64,000 nucleotides of DNA. Origin: Gordonia sp. SL306 (GTDB taxonomy: Bacteria > Actinomycetota > Actinomycetes > Mycobacteriales > Mycobacteriaceae). The position numbers and the translations under genes were made by a program. The stretch lies in NCBI RefSeq assembly GCF_026625785.1, contig NZ_CP113063.1, positions 1,240,001 to 1,304,000 on the forward strand, written 5' to 3'. This document shows positions 9,419 through 18,368 of this stretch, in pieces (position 1 is the stretch's first letter; every line of letters starts with the position of its first letter). The notes under the pieces are model-generated. The model made no database searches and was not told the DNA's origin. It saw nothing but the letters and a program-made list of their open reading frames with translations.

Positions 9419-10447
9419 CTACCCGGTCCGGTCGATCGTGTACCGCACCAGCGACGACAACGCTGTGTGCGCGGGCCCCTCGGGCAATTGCGCGAGCTCG
9501 GCCTCCGCCTCGTCGGCGTAGGCGCGCAAACGGTCGTGCGCGGCCACCATGCCCGACGACGCGTTCAGCACCTCGATGGCCTCGGTGACCACCGCGTCGT
9601 CCGTGACCGGACGGGCCGCGCCGGTCTGCGGATCGCAGAGGAGCTCGCGTAGCCGCGTGGATGCCGCATCGTCGGCGCGCAGCGCGTAGAGCACGGGCAG
9701 GGTGTGCACGCCCTCACGCAGATCGGTGCCCGGCGTCTTGCCGGAGTCACCACTCGCCGAGCTGATGTCGATGATGTCGTCGGACACCTGGAAGGCGGTG
9801 CCGATGATGTCGCCGAGCCGCGACAGCCGCTCGATACGGTCGGGCGTCGCATCCGATGCCATCGCGCCGAACCGTCCGGCCGCCGCGATGAGCGAACCGG
9901 TCTTCTCCCACACCACCTGCAGATAGTGATCGATGGGGTCGCCACCCGCGCTGACCCCGACGGTCTCGCGCATCTGGCCGGTGACCAGTTCGGCGAATGT
10001 CTCCGCGATGATCCGCACGGCATCCGGGCCCAGTGTCGACACCAGCCGCGATGCACGGGCGAACAGGAAGTCGCCGGAGAGGATCGCCACGCTGTTGGTC
10101 CACCGCGCGTTGGCGCTGGGTGCACCGCGCCGCAACTGCGCCTCGTCCATCACATCGTCGTGATACAGGGTCGCCAGGTGGATCATCTCGACGACGGTGG
10201 CCGAGGTGATCACCTCCGACGCCCCGGGTCGTTCGCCGAACTGCGAGGCCAGGATCGCGAACATCGGGCGGAACCGCTTGCCCCCGGCCTTGGCCAGATG
10301 TGTGGCCGCCTCCGTCATGATCTCGTCGCCTGACGACAGTTCGGTCAATAGCAGGTCCTCGACCTGCGCCAACGATGCGCGCACGGTGTCGGCGAACTCG
10401 TCGGTGCCCAGGTCCAGCCCGGCGAATGTGGACTTCACGCGTTCCAC
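9419..10447 (-). CDS. grcC: Polyprenyl diphosphate synthase (menaquinone side chain)
   Basis: A 342-residue trans-isoprenyl diphosphate synthase. The first and second Asp-rich motifs are [12 protein letters not shown] and DDIIDISS, and the substrate-binding GGKRFRP segment is present. It condenses isopentenyl diphosphate units to make the long prenyl chain of menaquinone. The first Asp motif has the DDxxD form of medium- and long-chain synthases. It is divergent from menJ, which reduces one double bond of that chain, with 93 bases between the starts. Synteny with Rv0562 (grcC1) next to Rv0561c and htpX supports the role. The GTG start is tentative; another GTG lies three codons in. Confidence 0.92.
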   Translation of the reverse strand: MERVKSTFAGLDLGTDEFADTVRASLAQVEDLLLTELSSGDEIMTEAATHLAKAGGKRFRPMFAILASQFGERPGASEVITSATVVEMIHLATLYHDDVMDEAQLRRGAPSANARWTNSVAILSGDFLFARASRLVSTLGPDAVRIIAETFAELVTGQMRETVGVSAGGDPIDHYLQVVWEKTGSLIAAAGRFGAMASDATPDRIERLSRLGDIIGTAFQVSDDIIDISSASGDSGKTPGTDLREGVHTLPVLYALRADDAASTRLRELLCDPQTGAARPVTDDAVVTEAIEVLNASSGMVAAHDRLRAYADEAEAELAQLPEGPAHTALSSLVRYTIDRTG

Positions 10448-10540
10448 CGCTCCATCTCGTCGTCGGTCTCGAGGGCCGCCGGTCGCTCTCGGGGCCTGCT
10501 GCCGAGCCTAGTCGCTGAGCGGGGCCGACATACTGGTCGG

Positions 10541-11815
10541 GTGAGTAGCGACATACCCCCGCCCCCGATACCGCAGCGCGCCGAGGTCCTCGTCGTGGGT
10601 GCCGGGCCCGGAGGATCCGCCGCGGCCGCGCACGCCGCGACGGCAGGACGCGACGTGGTCCTGCTGGATGCGGCCACGTTCCCCCGCGACAAGACCTGCG
10701 GAGACGGACTGACCCCGCGTGCGGTCGCCGAGCTCGATCACCTCGGTCTCGGCCGCTTTCTCGACGACCGGCCGCGCCTCGACGGACTCACCCTGCACGG
10801 TTGGGGCGCCTCGCAGCAGATCCGGTGGCCCTCGGGTCGCTTCCCCTCCTTCGGCAGCGCCGTCTCCCGCGTCGAACTCGACGAGGAGATCCGTGCCCTC
10901 GCGGTGGCGCGGGGCGCACGGATGGTCCAGGGAGCAAAGGCGGTCGACGTGACGATGCGCGACGGCCGGATCGCCGAGGTGGTCATCGACACCGTCGAGG
11001 GCGCCCGGTCGATCGCGGTGGGCGACGTGATCGTCGCCGACGGCGTGCGATCCGGACTCGGCAAGGCCCTCGGGCGCGAATGGCATCGCGACACCGCTTA
11101 CGGGGTGGCCGCCCGCGCCTACGTGAGGTCGGGGCGCGCCGACGACAACTGGATGGGCTCACACCTCGAACTCCGCGGCCCCGACGGCGCACTTCTGCCC
11201 GGCTACGGATGGGTGTTCCCCCTCGGCGCCGCGGGAGACAACCTGCTCAACGTCGGCGTCGGCGCCCTCGCCACCGCGAAACGCCCGGCGCACATGGCAT
11301 TACGGCCCATCCTCGAGCATTACGCGCGCATGGTCGGCGACGAGTGGGCCATCGAGGGACCACCACAACGCCTCACGTCGGCCCTCCTCCCGATGGGCGG
11401 TGCCGTCACCGGCGTCGCCGGACCCAACTGGATGCTCATCGGCGACGCCGCGGCCTTGGTCAACCCGCTCAACGGCGAGGGCATCGACTACGCGCTGGAG
11501 GCCGGTCGCCTCGCCGTCGAACTGCTCGACGAGACCCGCCGCTCCCCCGACCACACGATTCGCTGGCGTGATGTCCTGATCGGCGAGTACGGCCTCGCGT
11601 TCTCCGCGGCCCGACGACTGGCCGGACTGCTGACGGTCCCACAGGCAGTTCCCACCCTCGGCCGCCCCGGCATACGGTCGGCACACCTGATGTCGATGGT
11701 CGTCCGCGTGATGGGCAACCTGATCACCCCCGACGACGCCGACCTGGTCGCCCGCGCGTGGCGCACGGCCGGGCGACTGTCGTCGCAGATCGACCAGCGC
11801 CCACCGTTCCGATGA
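10541..11815 (+). CDS. menJ: Menaquinone reductase MenJ (geranylgeranyl reductase family)
   Basis: A 424-residue FAD-dependent reductase. The N-terminal dinucleotide fold is LVVGAGPGGSAAA, followed by the family's KTCGDGLTP motif and the second FAD motif LIGDAAALVNPLNGEGID. In mycobacteria MenJ (Rv0561c) saturates one isoprene of the menaquinone side chain, giving MK-9(II-H2). The GTG start sits just after the divergent start of the prenyl synthase. The MpaB-like gene follows 26 bases downstream and is probably co-transcribed. Assignment to menaquinone rather than another isoprenoid rests on neighbours and synteny. Confidence 0.92.
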   Translation: MSSDIPPPPIPQRAEVLVVGAGPGGSAAAAHAATAGRDVVLLDAATFPRDKTCGDGLTPRAVAELDHLGLGRFLDDRPRLDGLTLHGWGASQQIRWPSGRFPSFGSAVSRVELDEEIRALAVARGARMVQGAKAVDVTMRDGRIAEVVIDTVEGARSIAVGDVIVADGVRSGLGKALGREWHRDTAYGVAARAYVRSGRADDNWMGSHLELRGPDGALLPGYGWVFPLGAAGDNLLNVGVGALATAKRPAHMALRPILEHYARMVGDEWAIEGPPQRLTSALLPMGGAVTGVAGPNWMLIGDAAALVNPLNGEGIDYALEAGRLAVELLDETRRSPDHTIRWRDVLIGEYGLAFSAARRLAGLLTVPQAVPTLGRPGIRSAHLMSMVVRVMGNLITPDDADLVARAWRTAGRLSSQIDQRPPFR

Positions 11816-11841
11816 GACATTTTCGGTGATATGTTTCAACG

Positions 11842-12819
11842 ATGAGTGCAGCCAGCCTTCCCACCCGGGTGAAACATGCCGTGCAGAATCGCGTGGCGTC
11901 CCGCTACCGGCTGCGCGGTGAGATCGACGCGATCGACGCCGTCGACGACCCGGTGGGCATCTCCGCGTTGCTCGCCACGCGCGAGTTCCCATGGGGCATC
12001 ACCCAGGCTCTGAGCTTCGCCCTGTTCCGTACCTACGCGGTGCCGTCGATCGGTGAACTGCTCTACGACACGCAGCAGTTCACCAAGCAGACGCAGAAGC
12101 GCTACGACGACACCGTGCTGCTGCTCGACGCACCCATCGAGCACGGCTTCGACAGTGCGGCCGGCCGCGCCGGAGTCCGGCGCATCAACCAGATGCACGC
12201 GATGTACGACATCTCCAACGACGACATGTTGTACGTGCTCTCCACCTTCGTGGTGTGCCCGGTGCAGTGGGTGAACTCGTACGAATGGCGCAAGCTGACC
12301 GGCCACGAGGTCACCGGACTCACCAACCACTACCGCATGCTCGGAAAGCGCATGGCCATCAAGGACATTCCGGCCACGTACGAGGAGTTCGAGCAGTACT
12401 ACGAGGATTACGAGCGACGACACTTCGAGTTCAGCACGAAGTCGCTGGCGGTGGCCGATTCGACGCTCGATCTGCTCGGCACCTTCCTGCCCTACCGATT
12501 GCTACCGCGCTGGGTGGTGCGTCGAATGTCCTTCGCGCTCATGGATGATCGCCTGCTGACCGCGTTCCACTACCCGAAGCCGAGCGTCGCCGAACGTGTC
12601 TTGGTCCGCGGCGGGCTGAAGCTACGCGGCCTCGCCATCCGGCTCGTCGCCCGCCCGCGCACGCAGCCGCTCTACGGCCGTCAGACCAAGCAGGTCCGCG
12701 GCTATCCGCGCGGATACCGGCTCGAGGAACTCGGCACGTTCACCCCCGGCTGCCCGGTGCCCCACCACCGCGACAACCCCGCCGACAGCAACCAGGATTC
12801 CGCCGACAGCACCGCATAA
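11842..12819 (+). CDS. Oxygenase MpaB-like protein (DUF2236)
   Basis: A 325-residue protein of the MpaB/DUF2236 family, whose characterised members are haem-related latex-clearing or meroterpenoid oxygenases. Conserved-looking stretches are LFRTYAVPSIGELLYDT, HAMYDISNDDMLYVLSTF and the WRKLTGHE segment. It is next to menJ and may act on an isoprenoid; that is inference. The last 15 residues (NPADSNQDSADSTA type) are encoded by a 21-base phased repeat that recurs at 28106 and 59807, so the C-terminal tail looks like an insertion of repeat DNA. Confidence 0.75.
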   Translation: MSAASLPTRVKHAVQNRVASRYRLRGEIDAIDAVDDPVGISALLATREFPWGITQALSFALFRTYAVPSIGELLYDTQQFTKQTQKRYDDTVLLLDAPIEHGFDSAAGRAGVRRINQMHAMYDISNDDMLYVLSTFVVCPVQWVNSYEWRKLTGHEVTGLTNHYRMLGKRMAIKDIPATYEEFEQYYEDYERRHFEFSTKSLAVADSTLDLLGTFLPYRLLPRWVVRRMSFALMDDRLLTAFHYPKPSVAERVLVRGGLKLRGLAIRLVARPRTQPLYGRQTKQVRGYPRGYRLEELGTFTPGCPVPHHRDNPADSNQDSADSTA

Positions 12820-12830
12820 CCGGCGGCCGA
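12781..12830. repeat. 21-base phased repeat (copy 1)
   Basis: Units starting GCCGACAGCA lie at 12781 and 12802, exactly 21 bases apart, with a degenerate third at about 12823. They form the end of the MpaB-like gene and continue past its stop. The same core, GCCGACRGCAACC, is found with the same 21-base period at 28106-28160 and 59807-59890. Confidence 0.7.
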
Positions 12831-12869
12831 GGCGCCACGCACCCGCCACCCGAGCCGCCACCAGATGCC

Positions 12870-12916
12870 GGTCGAGTAGCCGGCGAGGCGCCAGCCGAGC
12901 CGGCGTATCGAGACCC
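12870..12916. terminator. Hairpin element between convergent genes (TCGAGTAGC family)
   Basis: GGTCGAGTAGCCGGC on the left and GCCGGCGTATCGAGACC on the right can pair with small bulges around a 14-base loop. It lies between the convergent ends of the MpaB-like gene and menG. It resembles the elements at 3158 and 25498. The position suggests bidirectional termination, but there is no T-tract, so the function is inferred. Confidence 0.55.
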
Positions 12917-12919
12917 CCC

Positions 12920-13618
12920 TCAGCGCACCGCGGAATGAATCGCCGCGATCCCGCCGGTCAGGTTCTGCCAGCTGACATCCGAGAATCCCGCCGTCCGGAG
13001 CAGCGCCGCCAGATGCGTCTGGTCGGGCCACGCGCGGATCGATTCCGCGAGATACACATACGCGGCCGGATTGCTCGACACCTTGGTCGCCACCGCAGGC
13101 AGCGCCCGCATCAGATACTCCATGTAGACGGTTCGGAACGCGCGGAAGGTCGGGGTGGAGAACTCGCAGATCACCAGGCGCCCACCAGGTTTCAGAACCC
13201 GACGCAATTCGGCGAGCCCTTTCGGCGCGTCGTGGACGTTGCGCAGCCCGAACGAGATGGTGGCGGCGTCGAAGGATTCGTCCGCAAACGGCAGGGCGAG
13301 CGCGTCGGCCGCCACCTTGGGCACGTCCCGGTGTGCGCCCGCCTTGAGCATCCCCAGCGAGAAGTCCGCGGCGATGCAGTGCGCACCCGACGTCGCGAGC
13401 TCCGCCGTCGACACCGCGGTACCGGCCGCCAGGTCCAGCACGATGTCGCCGGGACCCAGATCGAGAGCCTTGCGGGTCTTGCGCCGCCAGCCGCGGTCCT
13501 GCCCGAACGACAGCACCGTATTGGTCCGGTCGTAGCGCTTGGCCACACCGTCGAACATGGCCGCGACCTCGGCCGGATCCTTGTCGAGCGTTGCGCGTTC
13601 CTGCGGCCCGGTTCCCAT
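12920..13618 (-). CDS. menG: Demethylmenaquinone methyltransferase
   Basis: A 232-residue SAM-dependent C-methyltransferase of the UbiE/MenG family that methylates demethylmenaquinone in the last core step of menaquinone synthesis. Signatures are [18 protein letters not shown] near the start, the SAM loop [10 protein letters not shown], and [20 protein letters not shown]. Together with menD, menB, menE, menJ and the prenyl synthase in this window it matches the mycobacterial block (Rv0558). The product is of normal length. The mannosyltransferase upstream is on the same strand but 130 bases away. Confidence 0.94.
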   Translation of the reverse strand: MGTGPQERATLDKDPAEVAAMFDGVAKRYDRTNTVLSFGQDRGWRRKTRKALDLGPGDIVLDLAAGTAVSTAELATSGAHCIAADFSLGMLKAGAHRDVPKVAADALALPFADESFDAATISFGLRNVHDAPKGLAELRRVLKPGGRLVICEFSTPTFRAFRTVYMEYLMRALPAVATKVSSNPAAYVYLAESIRAWPDQTHLAALLRTAGFSDVSWQNLTGGIAAIHSAVR

Positions 13619-13747
13619 GTCGACTACGCTACCGGCCGCCGGGCGAGCAACGAGAACCGATATGAATGCAGTCTCAGCGAGAGCTCACGACAATGATCTC
13701 CTCGACGGCGCGCTCACACCGCGTTCATATTCCGATCGCCGACGCGC

Positions 13748-14890
13748 TCAGCCCGCGAGTGGGCGAATCGCGAGGTCACCATCGATGACCGCGAGGTAAT
13801 GCCCGAGCAGTTCGTCACAAATCACCGGCCACGTACGCGCCCGGACCGCCGACAACGCCGCTCGCCCCATCTCAGCCCGCAACGCGTCGTCACGCAGCAC
13901 TGCGACCACCGCGGGCAGGCGGTCGGCATACTCCGGCGGGGGCAGTAGATAGCCCGTTCGGCAGTGGTTGACCAGGTCACGGGGGCCGCCGGCATCCGGG
14001 CCGACGACCGGCAGTCCGCTGGCCATCGCCTCCTGGATCGTCTGGCAGAACGTCTCGTGCTCACCGGCGTGGGCGAACACGTCGAAACTGGCGTAGGCCC
14101 GCGCCAGAGCGGCACCGCGGAGCTCCCCGGTGAACACCGCCCGCGGCATCAGGGCCTCCAACCGAGCGCGTTCAGGTCCGTCCCCGACGATGACGAGTTG
14201 CACCGACGGGTTGTCGGCCACCGATGCGAGCCGCTCCACATGTTTCTCGGGCGCGAGCCGGCCCACGAAGCCGACGATCAGTCGGCCTCGACCCCAGTCG
14301 GAGCGCAGTCCCGCATCGGCGTTCGCCGGGTCGAACTGTTCGAGATCCACGCCCCTGCCCCAATGGTGCACGCGCGGCACACCTTGCGCGGCAAGCATTC
14401 TCATCGTGTCGGTCGAGGGCGCGAGGGTACGGTCGCACATCTCGTGCAGGCGCCGCGTGTAGCGCCACGCCAGTCGCGACGTGACCGCGAGCCCGTAACT
14501 GGCGGCAAACCCCGCGACATCGGTCTGGAACACGGCGACGGACGGCAGATCGAGGCGCCGGGCCGCGGCCGCGCCTGCCGCACCGACGACGAACGGCGAG
14601 GCCAGATGCACGACGTCGGGGTTCATGTCGCGCAAGGTGCGGTACAGCGTCGGCGTCGGCACTCCGATCGGCAACGACGTCACCTTGGGAACCATCACCG
14701 ACGGCACCAGGTGCACCGCGGTCCGACGGCCGATCAGTCGTGGTGCCGTTGCCTCACCTCGCGGTGTGTCCGGTGCAATCACCAGGGCCTCGTGGCCGGT
14801 GCGTTCGAGGTGCTCGACGACCCGCAGGACGGAGTTGACCACTCCGTTGCACTGCGGCAGGAAACTCTCGGCGACGATCGCGACCCGCAT
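13748..14890 (-). CDS. mgtA: GDP-mannose-dependent alpha-mannosyltransferase, MgtA/PimB'-like (GT4)
   Basis: A 380-residue GT-B glycosyltransferase of family GT4. It begins [20 protein letters not shown], has the [15 protein letters not shown] phosphate-binding stretch and the donor-binding [19 protein letters not shown] segment with the EX7E-type acid. In mycobacteria and corynebacteria this gene (Rv0557) adds mannose to glycolipids such as phosphatidyl-inositol mannoside or GlcAGroAc2 and lies next to menG, as here. The start is the Met 21 residues into the longest frame, which matches homologues. Which lipid acceptor is used cannot be read from the sequence. Confidence 0.88.
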   Translation of the reverse strand: MRVAIVAESFLPQCNGVVNSVLRVVEHLERTGHEALVIAPDTPRGEATAPRLIGRRTAVHLVPSVMVPKVTSLPIGVPTPTLYRTLRDMNPDVVHLASPFVVGAAGAAAARRLDLPSVAVFQTDVAGFAASYGLAVTSRLAWRYTRRLHEMCDRTLAPSTDTMRMLAAQGVPRVHHWGRGVDLEQFDPANADAGLRSDWGRGRLIVGFVGRLAPEKHVERLASVADNPSVQLVIVGDGPERARLEALMPRAVFTGELRGAALARAYASFDVFAHAGEHETFCQTIQEAMASGLPVVGPDAGGPRDLVNHCRTGYLLPPPEYADRLPAVVAVLRDDALRAEMGRAALSAVRARTWPVICDELLGHYLAVIDGDLAIRPLAG

Positions 14891-14984
14891 GGCCCCATCG
14901 TGCCCCGACCGCCTGTCGGATCCGGTCGGCCGCGGTGAGTGCCGCCCGAACAATCGGTGAACTCTGGATGCCCGACCCAGACGT

Positions 14985-16142
14985 TCAGCGGTTCTGGTCG
15001 ATCAGCTCCTCCAACACCGCGAAGCTGTCATGTGTGGTCACCCCCGCGACGGCACGCTCGACCCCGACCCGCGACACCTCGAACGGCTGCATGCGTTCAC
15101 CCGCCTCTGCCGTGCACACCGCGGCCAGGAACATCTCGGTGATCACGGCGCGGTACAACGTCCACATGCGTTCCGGGTCCGCGTGCACACCTTTCGCGGC
15201 GAGGCGCCCGACGTAGCGTTCGACCAGGGCTCGCTCGATCACCCGCAGCAACTCCGGCTCCACCGACGCCGTGGCGAAGTACGCGACGTCGCGGATGCCC
15301 ACCCCCGCCGATGCGATCTGCCAGTCCAGAAACCCCGGTCCACCTGACTCGAAGAAGAGATTGCCCAGGTGCGGATCACCGTGGATGAGTGTCCGGGGTT
15401 GCGCCGCCCAGAACGCGTCGATGTCGCCGCTGCGTTCGTAGAAGATGCGACACCGCCGCTTGGTGTCGCCGGGGATCAGATCCGCAGTGTGCCCGGTGAT
15501 GTCGGCGATGAACCGGCGGCGGATGAGATCGGCCACGCGGATCTCCGACGCCGACCGATGGGCCAGAGGTTGCAGGTCACCTTCGAAACACGCAGTTTCC
15601 CAATAGGTTCCGTGCAGATCCGCCATCGAATCGACGACGGCCTCGGCCTCGGCCTGGTTCACCGAGTCGACACAGGTGCGGAATTCGGCAGTACCCGAGA
15701 GATCCTCCAGCACCAGGGCACTGCGCCGCCGGAGCCGGTCGGCCTGCGCCACGTGACACCGCGGCACCCGAATCGGGGGGCTGTCGCCGAGCGCACGGTA
15801 CGCGACCACCTCCCGGATACCCAGTCGGAACACGTTCATGAGTACGTGCTGTAAGTAGTTGCGGGGCGGCAGCTTCACGAAGAGCGTCTCGGGCAGGTCG
15901 GTGTCGGACGTGACCGCCACCCGTGCACGCGCGGCGGTGCCAGAATCCTGATCGAGGACATCTATGGACGTGATCGCGCCGGGCGGCAGGCCGACAGCCC
16001 CGGCCAGCCATTGCGAGGTCACGTCGTCGATGCGCAGTGGGATGCCTGCGCGATAGGAGATGCTGCGATCGAGTCCGGCGCGGGCGGCCTCGGTGACCGC
16101 CAGGCCGACGCCCAGGAGTGTGCCGAACGTCTGTGCTGCCAT
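14985..16142 (-). CDS. APH-fold phosphotransferase, last gene of the NorQ/NorD-type operon
   Basis: A 385-residue aminoglycoside-phosphotransferase/ecdysteroid-kinase-like protein. The catalytic loop is [14 protein letters not shown] and the metal-binding motif is [15 protein letters not shown] resembles the hinge. The substrate is unknown. It follows the bitopic protein gene by 12 bases on the same strand, so it is very likely the last cistron of the TetR-to-kinase operon (20681 to 14985). The physical linkage suggests that the kinase modifies a product or substrate of the membrane proteins encoded just upstream. That role is inference. Confidence 0.82.
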   Translation of the reverse strand: MAAQTFGTLLGVGLAVTEAARAGLDRSISYRAGIPLRIDDVTSQWLAGAVGLPPGAITSIDVLDQDSGTAARARVAVTSDTDLPETLFVKLPPRNYLQHVLMNVFRLGIREVVAYRALGDSPPIRVPRCHVAQADRLRRRSALVLEDLSGTAEFRTCVDSVNQAEAEAVVDSMADLHGTYWETACFEGDLQPLAHRSASEIRVADLIRRRFIADITGHTADLIPGDTKRRCRIFYERSGDIDAFWAAQPRTLIHGDPHLGNLFFESGGPGFLDWQIASAGVGIRDVAYFATASVEPELLRVIERALVERYVGRLAAKGVHADPERMWTLYRAVITEMFLAAVCTAEAGERMQPFEVSRVGVERAVAGVTTHDSFAVLEELIDQNR

Positions 16143-16154
16143 CTGAATCCGTCG

Positions 16155-16658
16155 TCAGTTCTGCGGACCTCCGCCGGGAACCTTCGGTGCCGGCGCCCGC
16201 TCCTGCTCCTGCTCCTGCTGAGCAGCCTGCGCCTGGGCCTTCTGACGCGCCTCGCGTTCCTCCTTGTGGCGCACGAGTTCCCGGAACCCGATCCGGTCGA
16301 GGCCCGACTTGGGCTGGACGCCCCAATCGTCCTTCGCGGTCTCGCGCCCCGCCCCTTCGGGTTGTCCGCCGAAGGGCGGGCCCTTGATCGGGTACGGGCT
16401 GTCGCACTCCGCGTTGTCGTCGGCCCAGCGCACCTTCATGAACTCGTCGCAGATCTGGGTCAGCGACAGGGTGGGCCAGCCGTAGTAGATCGCCAGCGCC
16501 GGCACGGTCATCGACCCTTCGATGACGAGGACGACGAGGCAGGTGACGATCCCCCGCTTCAGCCACTTGTGCATCCGCGAGAACTGTTTGGTGGTACCGA
16601 GTGGCAGATCCTCGTCGGCGTCGTTGCCGGACTGGGCCGATGGCGTGGTCTTGCTCAT
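16155..16658 (-). CDS. Bitopic membrane protein with two-Cys exposed segment
   Basis: A 167-residue protein I do not recognise. A polar N-terminus is followed by one transmembrane helix (about residues 35-60). Then comes a segment with two Cys (about 70 and 85), in LTQICDEF and DNAECDSPYP, and a Pro/Gly patch IKGPPFGG. It ends with a Glu/Gln/Ala-rich stretch (about 130-155) that could form a coiled coil; CTC/CTG repeats encode its EQEQEQ run. The topology would place the Cys pair outside if the positively charged KWLKRG side is cytoplasmic. A good GAGGAG ribosome site precedes the ATG. It follows the multi-span protein by 40 bases and is probably its partner. Confidence 0.75.
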   Translation of the reverse strand: MSKTTPSAQSGNDADEDLPLGTTKQFSRMHKWLKRGIVTCLVVLVIEGSMTVPALAIYYGWPTLSLTQICDEFMKVRWADDNAECDSPYPIKGPPFGGQPEGAGRETAKDDWGVQPKSGLDRIGFRELVRHKEEREARQKAQAQAAQQEQEQERAPAPKVPGGGPQN

Positions 16659-16698
16659 GATGTTCTCCTCGCAGAGAAGGCGATGGGCGGCGGGCAGT

Positions 16699-17439
16699 TC
16701 AATCCGAGAAGATCTCGCGGTTGACCGTGTGTAAGTACGGGATCGCCAGGAACGGCGTTATGTAGAAGATGTCGTAGAGCCACCAGCCGATGACGGGCAA
16801 CACGGTGCCCTGGAACCGGATGTCGCCGTACATCGTCATGTTGACGATGTAGCCGACCCAGATGACCACACCGAACCAGCAGGTAACGGTCAGCCACTGG
16901 TGCCCCCAGCGCTTCATCTGCAGGAAGGCGATCGCGGCGGCGATGCGCATCGGGAAAACGACGAAGATGCAGGCGATCTCCCAGCCCTTCTCGCCCGGAG
17001 CGCTCGACCCGCCGATCCACAGCTCGTTGTAGTGCCAGAAGTATCCGTTGTCGACGAGATTCCCCCACGCGGTGAAGAACACCCGGTCGATGAGGGTGTG
17101 GTTGGCGAGGACGTCCATCACCCAGCCGATGCTGTTCAGGAAGGCGTCGAGGATAACCAGGTATCCGATCAGGGTGACCATGATCGGACGCACCGACAGG
17201 CCCTCCTGTTGGGCTCGCCGCTGAAGGTACAGGCCACGGAGGAAGATCGGGAGCCCGATCAGACCGAGGACGAAGGTGCCCATCAGCGCCGTGCCGACGA
17301 TGAGCCAGTAGTCGGCCTGCCGCTGTGCGCGCCGACTGTCCTCGTCGTGCTCGTCGTAGGTCAACCCGGTCGTGGGCGAGGCCTTCACCGCGGCGCCGCT
17401 GCCGGAGCCGTTCTTGCGATTGATCGTCGGAAAGTTCAT
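16699..17439 (-). CDS. Multi-span membrane protein, possibly AveC-like
   Basis: A 246-residue polytopic protein with about five hydrophobic segments (near residues 45-70, 86-108, 155-175, 183-203 and 213-236). Polar or charged residues lie within or beside the helices: LVILDAFLNSIG, FVVFPMRIAAA and MTMYGDIRF. The D-x-x-L-N helix and overall order faintly recall actinobacterial spirocyclase AveC-like proteins, but it is much shorter; I give this low weight. It is flanked by a 39-residue membrane peptide (6 bases upstream) and the bitopic protein (downstream). NorQ/NorD pairs mature membrane metalloenzymes in other systems, so this is the likely client. No known metal motif is visible. Confidence 0.7.
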   Translation of the reverse strand: MNFPTINRKNGSGSGAAVKASPTTGLTYDEHDEDSRRAQRQADYWLIVGTALMGTFVLGLIGLPIFLRGLYLQRRAQQEGLSVRPIMVTLIGYLVILDAFLNSIGWVMDVLANHTLIDRVFFTAWGNLVDNGYFWHYNELWIGGSSAPGEKGWEIACIFVVFPMRIAAAIAFLQMKRWGHQWLTVTCWFGVVIWVGYIVNMTMYGDIRFQGTVLPVIGWWLYDIFYITPFLAIPYLHTVNREIFSD

Positions 17440-17445
17440 GTCGGC

Positions 17446-17565
17446 CTACCAATCCCTGGTCAAGGACATGTTCAGCTGAATCAGGAACATGCACAGCAGG
17501 AATCCGTACATGACGATCTGGAACACGATGAGTGCTCGCCTGCGCCTGCGGTCCTGTTCGTTCAC
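17446..17565 (-). CDS. 39-residue single-span membrane micropeptide
   Basis: A short gene with a GTG start and a strong GAGGAG ribosome site. Its GTGA start overlaps the TGA stop of the NorQ-type gene, which indicates translational coupling. The product has an Arg-rich N-terminus (NEQDRRRRRAL), one hydrophobic helix with MYGFLLCMFLIQL and a short polar end (NMSLTRDW). The positive-inside rule puts the N-terminus in the cytoplasm. I do not know a named family. Its place between the ATPase and the multi-span protein suggests a small subunit of the same membrane complex. Confidence 0.75.
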   Translation of the reverse strand: MNEQDRRRRRALIVFQIVMYGFLLCMFLIQLNMSLTRDW

Positions 17566-18368
17566 GGTGTTCTCCTCGAGATGTCGGAAGAAGTGGAAAG
17601 GTGTGCCGTCGCGATCTCGCGAAGGCCTTCGTGGATCGCGCCGTCGCTGCTCAGCGGCGCGAGGATGCACGCCTCGGCGGCTTCCATCTCGCCGGCACCG
17701 GCGGCGATGAATCGCGCCGCCGCGACGAGGACCCGGGTCGACGGCGGTTCGAAGTGGAAGACGTCATCGGCGGCCCGAATGGTGATGGCGCACTCGACCA
17801 GTCGCTGCGCGACCGCGCGGTCCACCTCGGCCTCGGCCAGCAGCACCTCGACCTCGCGTTCGGGAGGCAGGTAATCCATCGGCACCGTCACGAAGCGTTG
17901 GCGGAACGACGGCTTGAGCTCCTTGAGTGAACTGCGATAGGCCGGGTTGTAGGAGCAGACCAGCATGAAACCCACAGGCGCCTTGACGGTTTCGTTCGCG
18001 CGGTCGAGGTACAGCGTGCGCCGATGATCGGTGAGCGAGTGCAGGATCGCCAGCGAATCGTGGCGCGCCTCGACCACCTCGTCGAGATAACAGATCGCCC
18101 CGCTCTTCACCGCCGTGGTCAGGGGGCCGTCGGTCCAGACGACGTCGCCACCGGTCACCATGAAGCGACCGACCAGATCGGCACTGGTGAGATCGTCGTG
18201 ACAACTGATCGTGATCACCGGGCGGGACAGGAGATGCCCCATGTGCTCGACGAATCGGGTCTTCCCGCAGCCGGTCGGACCGGTCAGCATCACCGGCATG
18301 TGCTGGGCAAAAGCCCATTCGAACAGCTGCACCTCGTTGCCACTGGAGAAATAGAGATCGTCGTTCAT
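17562..18368 (-). CDS. NorQ/CbbQ-type MoxR AAA+ ATPase
   Basis: A 268-residue AAA+ ATPase of the MoxR group. Walker A is TGPTGCGKT (near residue 30), Walker B is ICYLDEVVEA, followed by sensor-like VCSYNPAYR and an arginine region FRQRF. It aligns in outline with CbbQ, NirQ and NorQ. Such proteins work with a VWA partner to remodel or insert metal into a client enzyme (NO reductase, Rubisco). The ATG overlaps the stop of the upstream VWA gene as ATGA, so the pair is coupled. There are no norCB genes here, so the client must be something else, probably the membrane proteins downstream. Confidence 0.88.
   Translation of the reverse strand: MNDDLYFSSGNEVQLFEWAFAQHMPVMLTGPTGCGKTRFVEHMGHLLSRPVITISCHDDLTSADLVGRFMVTGGDVVWTDGPLTTAVKSGAICYLDEVVEARHDSLAILHSLTDHRRTLYLDRANETVKAPVGFMLVCSYNPAYRSSLKELKPSFRQRFVTVPMDYLPPEREVEVLLAEAEVDRAVAQRLVECAITIRAADDVFHFEPPSTRVLVAAARFIAAGAGEMEAAEACILAPLSSDGAIHEGLREIATAHLSTSSDISRRTP

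Noticed and set aside
16655..17494. A 279-residue minus-strand frame overlapping the five-span protein gene
   Set aside because: It is an Arg/His/Pro-rich shadow of the gene in another frame; the membrane protein with a proper start is the real product.
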